Source of the DNA: Bicyclus anynana
Taxonomy: Eukaryota; Arthropoda; Insecta; Lepidoptera; Nymphalidae
Assembly: GCF_947172395.1 (NCBI RefSeq)
Contig: NC_069085.1
Span: 342,112 to 406,111, forward strand
Direction: 5' to 3'
Length of the DNA: 64,000 nt
A model generated the notes under the pieces. It had not been told where the DNA came from. It searched no databases and saw nothing but the letters and a program-made list of their open reading frames with translations. The position numbers and the translations under genes are program-made. This document shows positions 1 to 13,240 of the stretch, in pieces; within the stretch, counting starts at the first letter, position 1; every line of letters starts with the position of its first letter.

Positions 1-3000
1 ATAAAATCCTTATCATTGCCAAATAGAAACCGTGGTGCTTCTTTGCAGGAGTTTATATCCATTATTATTGCTTCGCAAAAACTGTCGAATGCAAGGGGAA
101 AGTCACAGACTCTGTGACGTTTCTCCGACAGATTATGTTCTACCTATACGATGGCTTAAAATATTACAGAGTTTTTCAAACGCACCGCGGGACTCCGTAC
201 GCAAGACTAATAAAACTTATTTCCATGATGAAAATTGTTTCAACTTCCAGCCGCGACGTTTGAATGACACACTGGTTTGTTTAGTTAAAAGGTTTTTCAG
301 GTTTGAGCTGCGTAAGTTCGCTAGAATGAGTTCCACCGGTTGTATTGACTAAATAAAGTTTATCCAGAAAACTACTACAGAACACATGATTAATTAACGA
401 AGCCTCAAACGCTTCTCGGTTTAGAGACTGGGCTAAGCACCGAGATATTCCTTGCATGCAAATTTGTTGCTGCAAACTGATGGTTTCTACTTAAAATCAA
501 GTAGAATACTTGATTGTTTTCTGTAACTGTTGGTATAAAAATAGTCCTTAATAAATGTCACAATAATATAATTTAGTGAAGCAGCAGCCGTCCGCTGTAA
601 TAGCGCAGTATTCCGGCTATTACCATAAACATAAGCGTTATCACCCAAATCATGCTCCTCCGCAATAAACTTTAGCACGCATCCGTAGCGCCTTATACAT
701 TTTAATGTGTAGGTTTTTTTGGACGAGCGGCGTGACAAAACACCTTTACGTGACGTGCGTGTGTCCTACAAATTGTTTTCAGACTCGTCGCGTACGTGGC
801 GCTAATACGCAGATGATATTTCTTTGTCGCCCTTTTTTATTAAAAAAACACTATCCATCTCTGTCTGTGGAAGTTTGAATTTGTCTACAGGCCTTTTGAC
901 TTCGCTCATATGTCGACGTAGGCGTTTTGGGTAATACTCTATCAAATTGAATTCGTGACTTGATCCTTGTACCTACATCACAAAACTAAGGTTTAAGAAA
1001 ATAATATTAACATGAGTGGCGGTAGGCTATTTTCTCATATCTGACCATAAATATTCCTGCACTAATCGAGTCGTCAGGAATAAGTGGGGATGATGGCCAG
1101 ACACCTGATGGATTGACGCCTCTCTGACTGAGAGTTACATATTTGTTCCTTTTGCCGTGGATACCTTTGGGCCATGGAGTCGCAGTGTCAAAAAAAAATT
1201 CACTGAATCATTTCACAGCGTCTAGTTGCTTCTACTGGTGACAGAAGAGCTGGCTCATTTTTTGCGCAAAGGATCAGCCTGGCTGTCCACGAGGGCATGA
1301 TTATGGTAATATACACTCACATAACACAGTGAAAATGTAGAAAAACGGCCAATAATAGTCTGTCCAATAATAGCGACCACTGGAAAGACCACAGTAATAA
1401 CAACCCCTTTATCAGGTATGTTCCCAATGTAGGCGAGCGTCGTTTTGCAATGATGGCTGAGTTGGAGTCGTACAGCGATAGTAACATCCCTCACCGTCAT
1501 ACACAAAGTAAACGTTTACAGCAGGTAGGTAAGCCTTACAACGCACCTCCACGGTTTACTGTATTTAAACTATTTGATTAAAATATCTCAATAATACTGT
1601 ATATATATAATAATAAGAATGTTAAAGTTTAGTGTGCAGGCTTACAATATTTAACTGGAGGTTACGCGCGACTTCGTCAGCACACAATAGCTAATTTCCC
1701 ACGAGATTACGGTAACCGGCGGTAGGGCTGGTTGAAATGCGAGCTGCAGGCAGGCAAATAGGATATTTGTTTCGATCACTTTATTATATTGTTTTATTCG
1801 TTAAAATGACACTGATGAACGGTACACAAAGTTCAAATAAAAACAGTTGTTATTAAGAAAAAAGATAAATTTATATTTCCTATTCGAGTGTTTAAAAAGC
1901 CTAGAACTTCAATTTACGGATTTTATTGAATAAAATATATTTGACTTTGACTATAATATACGAGTTCGAGTAAATTATTTAATTGCATTATTTTTGTTTT
2001 CAATGCAAGTTATCTTATTCAGCTGGACAATTTTTGACTTCAGTTAAAAAATGTCTGCTAGCTCTCGAAATGTCAATTATCGACATCCAGCTGTCGCTCG
2101 CAGCGCGTTATTTTCGGCGACAAATAATGAATCAAAGCCTTCAACGATCACAAAGCGCCGCGTCAATATTATATTATTCGCTATGAATATTGTAATATTG
2201 TGCGAATACCTGCTATAATATTCGATTGTTATTGCTGCTGACAGGCACTATGACGTCACTCGCAGGCGGCGAACAAGCATTGTCTTTCACAATTTTTAAT
2301 TAAATGACGTTTGGCGATCATCGGATTTTGAGCCTTTTATATGTTCTACGGATTGATCATCACAAAAACCTTGTATGAATATTGTAGAGTCACCGTCTGA
2401 GGATGCTCCGGCGGCGAAGAGGAACATGCATGTCGAATGTTCTGTCGGATCTGTGTGGCGGTCATGGCAAGGATTTCTTTGTGTTTTCGATAACAAACAA
2501 ATACAAAAATGTATACGTAAATGCTGTCTTACACAAATTCTCAAACTGTTTGCTTTTATAATTTTATCTAACTATGACGTCGGGTAGACATTTCCATTAG
2601 TTAAAATCTATCATTTAGTAATTTACAACTTTTGTATATTTACTGTTTTGCCGAATAAGCAGTTAAAAGAAGAGCTAGGTTTCTTGGAGCGGAAATGTTT
2701 CTCCTTCCCGTGGCCGTCAGTGGGCTTTGAAAAGGTAACTCAGTCCGCCATTACATTAGTCAGGCTGAGCCGAGTGTCGCGCGACCCTGGATGCGATGGC
2801 GGATGAAATTGAGCAGCAAACAGGCCCATCCCCTGATTTATGGCGCGCAGCCATTTTGTTTTACGCGCCACGCGCGGCGTCATATTCGCGTATTGTTTTG
2901 AGTGATGACGGTTTTTGCGAAATGCGAATTTTTAGCGACAGATAAAGTTTAAAATTTACTTCCTGTGCCAGTTACAAATAATACAGATTCGCTCGTGGTA

Positions 3001-4390
3001 CTGCAATATTTTTAAATCTTTGTTTACTTTTGATGGTATTAACATAATATATTCCTTTTTTATACTATTTATTTATTAAGTTTTTCCTTATTTTCATTTT
3101 CCGCGTTCAGATCTTTATTAGGAAGCTTCAAAATATTATTATTGAAGCGAATGTAAAGTATCTACAAACATTTCTTTCCTCAAGAGGGATATTATTAATT
3201 TCGTAGTTAGAGCTTGTAGCGTCCTTCACGTCTTCTATACCCTTAGTTATGTTCTCAAGTTCATAGACAATTTCAAAATATCAGATGCGTCTTCAAATGA
3301 GGCGGGGTTCTTTGGACCCTCGAGGAGTGCCTGCGTTTGCGAGAGCAGCTTGCAGGGTCTGTAAAATGTCCCCGGGGCTACCAGGTGATAAGTTCGAACA
3401 CCGTTGGGTTTTAATCGTTAGGAGTCCGACATAACTTTTCCGTTAGAGTAGTAGTAAGTATCCTTGAAGATTTCTCCACGTATAAAAAAAATATTTACAA
3501 CAACAAATCAGATAATTAATTTTATTAATCCAATCATCCACACATAACATCCTTACAATACGACAAGTTGTACGCAATGCCGTGAGAAATAATAATAAAT
3601 AGTTTTAGATAGCCCTTATTTTAGTTGTAGCGCGTTCTAACAAAGTTCATCTTTATGACATCGGTGTAAACGCGGCTAATATAGTTTAAAACTTTGAAGT
3701 ACCGCTCGGCTGCGAACTGCGGCGTATAACGTTTTTCCAAACTAAGCGTCGTCACGTCGGCGCTAAAGAGATCGGGTCAGGCAATACTCGACTTAGGGGA
3801 TGTAGCGCATTGACAAAGGGTACGTCTGCGGGGCGGCGAGCCGCGTGCTGAATGCGGATGAGAGACGAAACGACACGCGGGGAAAGTATACATAGATAAA
3901 AAGATTTCTGGAATTGTATATATTTTTTGAGTATATTTAATCAACGCATAATCGTATCGTAACGTAACGAAGTGTCACTTTGCGAAAGTTCAGTTTTTTT
4001 ATTAAGCTAATCTCCGCGAAACACTGACGAATCCAAGCGACAAAGCCACGCATATCACATAGATTTTTTACTTACGTTCGCTCTGAAACTGGAGTATCAT
4101 CATATTAATAAAATGTTGGGTATGATTGGGTTATGAAATAAGTGCGTGTTGTCACGTATGCTCGAGGATTGATGTAATCGCTATAAAAAGTTACGATAAT
4201 TACTAAGTGGTCACCAGCAGGCTCATTCACTAACTTCACTACGTAAGTTGACATTACGATATTGAGATTCTACGAGTATATGTACGGTGCCTACTGACAA
4301 CCCTTCGTGGATATCATACAGTAGGTAGATGACATTTATCACTTTATTTGATGTCCATTTCAATAGGTTATTAGAAATTAGTGAACAGAC
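1..4390. other. Anonymous non-coding DNA
   Basis: AT-rich sequence with no recognisable gene. The longest reading frame (32-352, + strand) has 106 codons and shows no domain, signal peptide or repeated motif that I recognise. A GC-richer island lies around 2830-2890, and 1910-1950 carries a stretch resembling a LINE 3' tail (AATAAAATAT followed by TTTGACTTTGAC). Nothing else can be supported. Confidence 0.6.
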
Positions 4391-4555
4391 CAGCAGCAGC
4401 GCTATTCTGTAACGACATTTTATTTCTCGACAGAGTGAGCTTCGATCTTTCTCTGTGTAACACATGATACTACAAATAGAGATAAGTTCGAAACTCACAT
4501 TATTGTTACAGAATAGTGCTGCACTCATTTTGTAACAGAATAACGCTGTAGGTAG
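4391..4555. mobile_element. Fold-back MITE-like element
   Basis: Terminal arms of 18 bp at 4396-4413 and 4505-4522 are inverted complements with one mismatch (core ATTCTGTAAC / GTTACAGAAT). Inside them, GTGAGCTTCGA and TTCGAAACTCAC form an imperfect second palindrome, so the whole segment can fold back. The right arm is repeated once more at about 4533-4551 (GTAACAGAATAACGCTGTA), as if that end had been duplicated. No transposase and no clear target-site duplication are visible. A non-autonomous DNA transposon is the best reading; the superfamily is not determined. Confidence 0.6.
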
Positions 4556-5879
4556 TCTACAAATGTATTTGAAGGAGTTTGAGTTAAAATTTAAACCAAT
4601 TTTATTATTTATACCGAGAAGTAGAGCGGCGACACCTTCCCGCCGGCCTACTTGCGGCTGCGGCCGGGCGCTGGCCGCAGCCGCAGCCGAGCCGTATGAT
4701 TCACGGCGGCAGCTTACTGGAGATTTATTTATGGCTTGTGAAACATTTGCACGCCTTCCAGCGACTGGCTTCCTTCATATTCGTAATAAATGTGTGCTGA
4801 CTACTGCGACTTGTTTATAGTCTTCACGCGGACGATATGTTACATACTTTACAGTTATTTCAACGTTGTTTACGATGACGCCTCGGTTGTATTCTAGAAA
4901 AAATATTTCTATTTACACTACCTTTTATAAGCCTATTGGAATTGTTCGCCCCCATTGGTGTTGTGTGTGTCGTATAACGTTTGTGTAGAACGTCTGACTA
5001 CACAACTGTCACTATCTAATGTCAATGTTATTACTCGTAATGACTGGGAACACGAGTCTCGTAACGTAACTTCCGACGAGGTGATACTTCCCAATTGTGG
5101 ATTGCTACTGAGAACTTCTCGGAGGGAAAACCTTGTTCCTCCATATCTTAACCCAGGAGGAGACCCCAGGTCCTCATGATCCTAAACTATACCTCACGTT
5201 GACCTCTAGAGTCTAGACTCTACACCAACGAGTTCTATAATATATTACTTTATCTAGATATTTTTTCTTTGGCAAATGAACACGTAGGGCGCCATCGCTA
5301 CGAGCTTGCCCTACTATCAAAGCCACAAAGTACCTACAAATAGTTCCTCCAGCGTACCATCCCGATAGTGTCCCTGTGGTGATTGACCAGCGATAGACAT
5401 GAGATAATAAAGGCAAACTTAATATACCTTGTAAAGCAACTACTTAAACAAGCAAAGATACGCAAACTGGGACTTTATTTTAAACTATTTGAGGTATTGA
5501 TCTGCGCAAATCCGGGGCGGATCACTAGTAGCAGATATGGTCGGGTTCTACAGCTTCCAGGATAAAGACGATAGCACACAGCGCCGCAGACGCGCGGAGG
5601 CGATCGTTCCAGCGAATCAGCGGAACGGAGCCTTGTCTAAGCGCAGGATTTGCTAAATCCGCTCAGCTTCATATAATATATTTTAAGAGCTGGCGGAAAA
5701 GATTTTGGAGCTACTTGGCAAATATGATATGTTTTTTCATTTAACATAGTTGACCTAATCTTAGACTAGTAGATTAGTTTAGGCTGTCGGTAAACTAATT
5801 TACAAATTTTAGACTGCCTTAAAAAAAATCAATAACGCTTTTTAAACAATTTCACAATGTTAAAATTATAAAATAAATT
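4556..5879. other. Anonymous DNA with one GC-rich hairpin
   Basis: No recognisable gene. A perfect 12-bp inverted repeat (4654-4665 and 4673-4684, arm GCGGCTGCGGCC, loop of 7) sits in a locally GC-rich block at 4630-4690. The 85-codon frame across it (4563-4820) owes its length to this GC-rich stretch and has no domain signature. Confidence 0.5.
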
Positions 5880-6075
5880 GAAAAAATTACCCGAATAGTT
5901 CTCGTTCCCGTTACAATACGGGGATAAAATATATCCTTTGACACTCACAAATGACATGGCTTTCTAGTACTAAAAGAGTTTTTAAAATCGGTTCAGTAGA
6001 TCCATAGATTATTTCTACAATACCACAAATATAAAAAAAAAAAAAAAAATTCCTCTATAATATTAGTATATAGGT
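5880..6075 (-). mobile_element. Degenerate non-autonomous Helitron fragment
   Basis: Read on the minus strand it follows the same order of segments as the intact short Helitrons at 45301-45499 and 14920-15126. It begins with TATACTAATATTATAGAGG, then a segment matching AACCGATTTTAAAA, then a TATTTTATCCCCGTATTG block near its other end. The terminal CTAG and its hairpin are missing, and an A-run of about 17 bases (6032-6049) interrupts the 5' part. It has decayed and is truncated. Confidence 0.55.
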
Positions 6076-7403
6076 TATATAAATGATTGCTATTGATTTG
6101 CGAGTGTGACTGTGTATGAATTTGGTTACAAAGTAGGTGACAATTAAAAAGTTGACCCTCAACAAATGTAGAAGTATTGTTTCACTATAAACAATAATCA
6201 GATTTGTCTACTAGCTCTTCGACTAATATGTTTAGTCAGAGATTTGTGTATCGATCTCAATTCACGGAAATGCAGGCTTTCGCTAACACGAGCCTCCGTT
6301 TATATTTGAATAATATAATTTCCATCAGAATGTGCGAGGGGAGCCTGAGGCGACTGGGTATCACGCGATAGTGTCTGCAATAGTTTCATTATCGAATATT
6401 GACTGAAATATATCTAATGTTACATGATTTTATGCTTAAGACAACATGAGGCGAGTCGGTAATGTCGAATTTTTACTTATTTACAGTCCGCAAGCTTGTC
6501 CCTGGTGATTTGAGCAGAGGAACGCTATTACGACTACTATTGCGACGTAGCAAAGGTAGGTTCTACATCTGGGACTACTACTTATTTTAGAGAGCACATG
6601 AGAAGCTAAGCTGGAGAACCTAATGTTGAAGGGCAACAAATTCTACGTATCTAAACGTATCTAAAGCTTATAGCAATCCACAACCTTTTTCGTTACCAAG
6701 ATTTTGAACCCGGTAGGTAAGTAGTAAAAGTTGCAAATTGAAGCTATGCAAATGATAAAATCAAAATTGATTTTTTTTTGAATATCTCAAATTACAATAT
6801 TTTTTTTATATGAAACAAAATTGATTTTGAGATTCTTTTGAGTGTTACTATATAACTGCATACATTTTCGACGTCCACCAATTCTCAAACAAATGTAACT
6901 ATCTAATTAGTGCTGGATATAAAAATCTACATCAGTTACCTTGGTTTGAGTATCGACCTTTATTCCTCAAAGGAAACAGTTATACGAGAGTAAACATTTT
7001 AATAAATAACAGAAGTTAATTTTGATTTTTCTATCGCTTTAGTAGGTACGATGTCACGCCAAGAGAGCTAAATATCCGAAATCTGCTAAGCGATATAAAG
7101 CCAATATTTCGGCGCCGCCGATTCGTCCGCGGCACTAACTTCCGAACAACTCGGAGCAGGATATTGCTTTTCACAGATTTTAGAAGCTGCTTTTAATAAT
7201 CATTTGACAAAAGCCTTTGATGGAAATACTGATCCTCGTTTTGTTGCCGTAATGTTTCTGGATTTAACAGTTTAGAACCTTTATATATTTTGTGAACTTC
7301 TGTTGACTTGACTAATATTATATTATATCAGGCATGAATTGTTTTTTATTTATTAGAGCGGATAAGACACATCACAAATAAACCATCATAAGACTATAAT
7401 TGA
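6076..7403. other. Anonymous non-coding DNA
   Basis: AT-rich sequence in which I recognise no gene, RNA gene or repeat. Poly-T tracts occur at about 6771-6779 and 6801-6808. Confidence 0.5.
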
Positions 7404-7682
7404 ACATTAACAACCCATATTCGGCTCACTGTTGAGCATGAGTCTCCTCTCGCAATGAGGGAAGTTAGGCCTTAAATCCACCACGTTGACCAACTGCGGA
7501 TTGGAAGACTTCACACGTAGGTCTCAGGTATGCAGGTCTCCTCACTATCTTTGACACGTGATATTTAATTTCTTAAAATGCACACAACTGAAAAGTTAGA
7601 GTTGCATGTCCCGGACCGGAATCGAACCTACGCCTTCCGAATCGAGACAGAGGTCATATTCACTGGGCTTTCACGTCTCTAG
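7404..7682 (-). mobile_element. tRNA-derived SINE, copy 1
   Basis: Minus-strand copy of the SINE seen most completely at 40357-40668. The tRNA-like head lies at the right end (about 7600-7682), with a diverged B box GGTTCGATTCC near 7616-7626. The body runs left through the conserved GCATTTTAAGAAATTAAATA and GAGCCGAATATGGGTTG blocks. It has many substitutions relative to the 40-kb copy, which suggests an older insertion. No clear target-site duplication was found. Confidence 0.8.
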
Positions 7683-7781
7683 TGGCTCTATGCTACGATT
7701 TATTATGACTTTGAGCCACAATGGGTTCATACAGACCGAAATGTTGTGTTAATACATTGACTGTACGCTACAGCGCGTATA

Positions 7782-7894
7782 GCCATCTACGCCATCTACG
7801 CCATCTACGCCACCTACGCCACCTACGCCACCTACGCCATCTACACCACCTACGGCATCTACACCATCTACGCCATCTACGTCATCTACGCTAC
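7782..7894. repeat. 9-bp minisatellite (GCCATCTAC)n
   Basis: About 12 tandem copies of a 9-bp unit, GCCATCTAC or GCCACCTAC, with scattered variants (CACCATCTA, GTCATCTAC). Because the unit is a multiple of three it produces an open frame with a Leu-Arg-His repeat. That frame is a by-product of the repeat and not evidence of a gene. Confidence 0.9.
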
Positions 7895-9609
7895 GTTGAG
7901 TTTTGTATAATACCAGCCTAAATGAAGTGTGGGAGTTCCCAGGTTAACCTCTTTATAGGAGAGGGGATTCGAAGCTGAAATCCATCACGCTGCTTCAATA
8001 TTAGGCGGGCTTCTCGTTGTAATGATTGATTCTGAAAATATATCTATCAAATGCTAATCATAATGACTGGGATCAGCGGCTTAAGGCATGTGAATGTAGT
8101 GACACCCAAATCTCAACTCAGAGCTAAGAATTTTCACTGAGAAATTTTTAGAAGATAGAAAAGCCCATTTGATAGCTCGTCCAACACAAACCGGAGACGT
8201 GTCTTGACGTTTTGCGATCCGAAACAACCACGGCAACTTACTGCTGCAACGTAATGCTGTTTTTGTCTGACACCAAAAAAAAATATACAGTGGATCACAA
8301 AACTATTAAACTGGCTCTCTTTTGTAAGTTAGTATACAGTGCATTAACTAGTATATCATTAATAAAGTGTAACTCACAAATGAAAACATCCCAACATTCA
8401 ATGAACAATATATCTGTCGCAAACTTTTCCAATCCAATACGTCAAAGACAGGCAAACCTTACGCAACCGTTCGACTCAAGCCGGACCCGCCCGACGCGGA
8501 GCTTCGCTTAAAACCTGTGCGCTGTTTGCACACTCACAAGCGTTTATTTACGAAAAAACTTCGACACAACCCATACAGTTTTTCTTTTTAAAGTGCCACT
8601 TCTAACGAAGGTAGGTGATCATTTTTGCAATTTGAATTCTGAGCTCTCAGCTTTGAGCGTAGTCCAAGTGCTTTTATTAAACCACTGCTGCAAGGTTTTT
8701 AGGCCGCAAGCCGCTAGAGAAATACGATGCGGCTGCACAGCTCGTAAGTTTGTTTAGGGCTACGTGCATGTACATTGTATACACGGAATATGTTATCTTT
8801 GTAACCAAAAACCTTTCACAAATTGCGTGAATCCTTCGATCCTTACGCGGTTGAGCTTCAATTATAGCTTATGAAATTCACAGTCAGATCATTAGCATTC
8901 CCTAATAATGAAAATATCTATACATAGTCTGCTAAGCTATAAGTATGGATTGACCGACTTCGTACACATAAGTCCTTAAGTATGCTGTTTTATCGAAAGG
9001 TCTTCCTTACTTGTTGAAGCAAGTAATTAAGTGCTTCGTGAAGTCAAGCCGCGTGCCCTGGATTGGACGTCACAAACGAAGGTTAGAATGATAGGCTTTC
9101 AGCGCCTTTCTACTTTATAGTCCTTGAGCCCAGGAACAAAACATTTATTCAAGACCTTAAACTTTGTTAATTTTTTTTATACTAATAATTAAGTAACATA
9201 CAAAAAAGTACATAAATAATTATGTACTCCATCCACAATTACAAAAACAAGATAGTGACATGCTATGAAGAAAGCGGGATACAAAAGGATTTATGCAACA
9301 TTCAGATATAAAATTCAGCATGTAATCACATAAGGCCACCAATCGGCTCAGAAAATCGCATTACAAAAATATTTTTAATCCAGTAACCTTGTAGGACAAT
9401 TTTCAGGAATTGTAGTCGGACGCACCGAACTCTGGAAAATGGCTCGGAAGGAACACTCATCCCGTCATGGTTCGCTACGTTCATAATTGCTTCACCACGA
9501 ATAGCTTTGTTTGTTTAAAAACAATAAATGATCACGACTTTTACTCCAAGGACTATATTATTGGCATCATCATCTACTTGTAAATATTTTGGTGAAAGTC
9601 AGAAAGTGT
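7895..9609. other. Anonymous non-coding DNA
   Basis: No recognised gene. The frame 8212-8511 (99 codons, + strand) has no domain signature. Otherwise nothing can be assigned. Confidence 0.5.
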
Positions 9610-9638
9610 GGGGGGGGGGGGTACGCTCGGAGTACCCC
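9610..9638. other. G12 run merging into a hairpin
   Basis: Twelve consecutive G residues at 9610-9621 run into a perfect 7-bp inverted repeat, GGGGTAC (9618-9624) and GTACCCC (9632-9638), with a 7-base loop. Long G runs are rare in this AT-rich context. The function is unknown. Confidence 0.7.
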
Positions 9639-12600
9639 GCCGGGTCACAGTCACAAATACCCCCTGATTGATTCGACTGATTGGAGGCCGTTAGACACTT
9701 TTTGCGCCGTAATGAAATCGAGCGAGACTTTCTTTGGCAACGTTATCACGGAGTGCGATATTGAATGAAATGTTTTCAGATGCTTTTTTCCTTTTAGAAT
9801 TTCCTTGTATTTATTCAGCTCCTTGTATTTATTTGTTAACAAGCTTTTTAGATAAAACCGCGGAAGATAAGCAAAGCTTAAGCTTGTAGGAATACTAATG
9901 AGGTCTCAATATCTCTTTGCCTTTGTCACGCTAATTGTAAATGATTCATGAAATTCTCGACAAATTCAAATAAATATAGTATTGTATATCAAACTTCTGC
10001 GTGGAATATAAAATCTTTTATACAAAAAAAAAATTAGGTAATTATTTATGCGGTTGGGCATCAAAACTATGACAGTCAGTATAAAATTACTTTTAACAAT
10101 TATTATGAGACGCCAGACTAGAGATGAAATATTATTGTGTTTTTGCATGATGTCTTAATATTCCATAAATTATGAGCTTGTCTATTTTGTACTAATTTAT
10201 GATAGGATTTCCGTTGTTTTCGCTGATTAATCCGATTTGATTTCATTAATTATTCAGAGACACGCTCGCGGATTTCCCGCTCTAATTATGTTAACTTGTG
10301 TCGAATACCGCTTTAGTTAGTAAAAGGCTTCCGCACACAACACGGCGAACTTGATTAGCTGCCGGTGTGTGCGTGTACTCGTGTTCTCTGCGTGTTTGTG
10401 GTGCGTACATCCGCGGGTGTGTGTACACGGCATAAAGAGTTATTCAATTGGATAATAATCATGTCGTACTAATTGTCTCTAATATCAAGTCACTTTAACG
10501 TCTCAGTAGGTATGCAACACTTACAGGTTTGTGCAATGACTGAGATGGAGCAGACCGCAGCTCAGCAGAGCACCTCAGTAAAAGATTATATATCGCAGAA
10601 ATAAATCATCGTATAAATGATATTAGCATTAAGTGACAAAGTGCTTGCGGGTCGCGTCCTTCAGGATAAATTGGTTGCGTTCGACTTGCAACCCTAACGC
10701 GACGGGGCACGGGGCAGAATCACCTTCCGCCTCCGTAACAATCTTCATATTTATACAAGTATTATATTTCATTTTATATCCCGCGCGTGGCAATAGGCCG
10801 ACACGCCCGGGCGCGCTATCGCAGTCGTAAACGTGATAGTGTCTCGTGTTTATTGGTATTGCGATACACTCACTACGTCTATTCTATCTCACATCTCGCG
10901 AACGAGAAAACGACGAAACGGTTAAACCTCGAAGGTTTCGTCGACTAGTTTAATATTATCAAAACGGGCACCTACTTCTAATAATTGTTCAGTGTTTTAG
11001 CTGAAGTATTTGAATACACCCTCAGTGAAGGCCCTCAGCTGTCTGCGGAGAGTCTGTCGAGGCCATTCAGGCAAAGTTTGAGAAGCGAACGTCAATATCT
11101 CTTTATGCTCGTTATCGAGTTGCTGACGGCCGACGAGAGCCAACAGTATTCAGTTGCCGCCCCCGCGCCTGGCCTTAGGCTGCCGACACACCGGGGACGA
11201 TAACAATATTTCTTATATGGATTTTTGTAAATCTAGGTGACATTACTAGATTATATTTCTATAATCTACTATTAAAAATAAATAGAAGATTTAATGTTTT
11301 TATAATTTTTTTTATTTTTTATGTTGTAGAAATCTAATATACTAACGATATCGATTTGGCTAGCTATCTTTTATTCTAATTAATGTTTTCTTGGGTGAAA
11401 TTCTCACAGCGGCAGACAGAACTCTTTCGTTAACTACACGAGTATTTATATCAAATATTCCTCTTTGATTCGCACAACAGCATTTTTAACAACGATACCT
11501 TTTCTAAAAAAAAAATTTGACTAATGTACAAAATAAAAAATTGAGTGCTAAAATTACAATGCTAAAGTAAAGTAAAAGTTGCAAAACAAAGTCAGCGGTG
11601 GTATTGATAAAAACAAGTATTGGTTTGACATTACGCAGTTTTATAGCCCAGTAACCGAACCAGCCGCGACTAACGGCGCCACTCAGTGTTTAGATCACGG
11701 CTCGTCGCGAGTTCACAAAGCGCGGGCTCGCTTCTTATTACAATGTCTTGCCAGATTTGGGATCACAAATCAAACGAGCTACATAAACTACACTGTAGGA
11801 AATTATACTGATCGCATTGTTGTGAACTGCCTTATTTGTATGGTGTAACGATAAGCCTTTTCGGCTACGGGTCAAAAATTCCGGCATTTGAATATTTAGT
11901 GGGCTATAAATATATTTTCTTACGTCCAAGAATTTCCCAGTAACAGGCCGGAGTTAAGAGGATGATGGAACAATGATGACAATAAGTTACTGAAATCAGT
12001 GGGAATGTGATAATGAATGAAATGCTGACTATAACAGGAACTTGTAGTAATATATGCAGTGTATGATGTTGTACAACATGTTGGCGTTGTGTAGTTAGTT
12101 TGCTGGTATCCATATGTGTGTCGTTGTCAGCTGGGACACTCGAGTGTCAATGGTGTCACAGGACGTGTTGTCTCGGAGTATTCTGTGTTATAACACGGTT
12201 ACGACAAGAATATTTATTATTCGGCACGACATCACATTGGACTTGTTGCGACAGTTTCTTTATATCGCCACACTAGCGATGTTTGCTGAGATACTAAATG
12301 TGAACACACATACAGCGAATATAGCAACACTTACTTACTGTAATATATATTCAGTAACTTAAAGTTGAAAGTTCAAATTAAAGAAACAAAAATGTAACTA
12401 CGAAGATTATATAAAATTCTAGCGCAGGTTTCTGTTTACTATATAATATTGAAAGAAATATATTGGGCAGCATGCAGTAGTTAACCAGCGTTCAAACGTA
12501 ATTTTATACTCGATCGTATAATAGTAACTTTAAAATATTTCGGTTCAGTTTGTTTTATAATATAGATCGTTCTACTAAAACCAGACCCAACGTCGTCGGA

Positions 12601-12817
12601 ATCTCTCTCGCACGAAGCCGATGCTGTGGATGTGTCACTGTGACGTCACAAAGTGTGCCGCTGTGCATCCGAGTGGAAGTCCGAGTACGGCGAGGGCAAG
12701 GTGCCCGCTTGACAACCGCCGCCTCCATTCCACGCGTCGATACAATCGAACGAAATTTCACTACTAGCATAATATTTAGGATATAACCTAAAATAATAGG
12801 ATTTATCCTAAATACCG
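9639..12817. other. Anonymous non-coding DNA
   Basis: No gene recognised. Weak GC enrichment occurs at 10640-10830 and 11130-11200, where 65- and 72-codon frames arise without any domain. The 100-codon minus frame 12555-12857 overlaps a plus-strand frame in the same GC-richer patch and reads like chance. Confidence 0.45.
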
Positions 12818-12880
12818 GAGGTCCGCGGACCACTGGTGGTCCCTGGAGGCATTTCAAGTGGTCCGCGAAGCCATCCTAAT
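12818..12880. repeat. Palindrome-rich repeat fragment
   Basis: Contains the perfect palindromes GGTCCGCGGACC and ACCACTGGTGGT side by side, and a further GTGGTCCGCG about 30 bases on. This layout resembles termini of hAT-type DNA transposons. That assignment is from memory of the family and is tentative. Confidence 0.35.
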
Positions 12881-13073
12881 AATATGTGACGTGACGTAAT
12901 GTCGAGTCGAAAAATTTGTGAAGTACCGCTTTCTAATGACACAGTTAACTTTATTTATTACCTAACTTTATTTTCATTGACGTATCTATGTGAGCAGGGG
13001 TTTAGGACGCTATTCACTATTAAAAACAAGCATCCAAATCAGTTTGATGCCACTGCCGTGACGACATGCGTTT

Positions 13074-13240
13074 AGCTTCCTACAACTCGCTTGATCACTC
13101 ACTCCACCTAGTGTGGACTGACATCACCGGAAAGCGCAGTAAGCCCACTAGGTCCACTGCAGTCCACTGCGCTTTAAGGTGCGGGGTTGCCATTCCAGCA
13201 TCTATGGGCTCTTCGAACAATGTTCCCCGCATTTGACCAC
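13074..13240 (-). mobile_element. RTE-type LINE 3' fragment (degenerate)
   Basis: The minus strand matches the C-terminal coding and 3' end of the LINE fragment at 40684-40990. It carries blocks corresponding to the TGGAATGGC...CCGCAC segment, GTCCACACTAGGTGG and GATCAAGCGAGTTG. An internal insertion or duplication repeats the CTGCGCTTT / AAAGCGCAG motif. No open frame survives. Confidence 0.6.

Noticed and set aside
7721..7921. Open frame with Leu-Arg-His repeats
   Set aside because: It is the translation of the 9-bp minisatellite and ends just after it; no conserved sequence outside the repeat.
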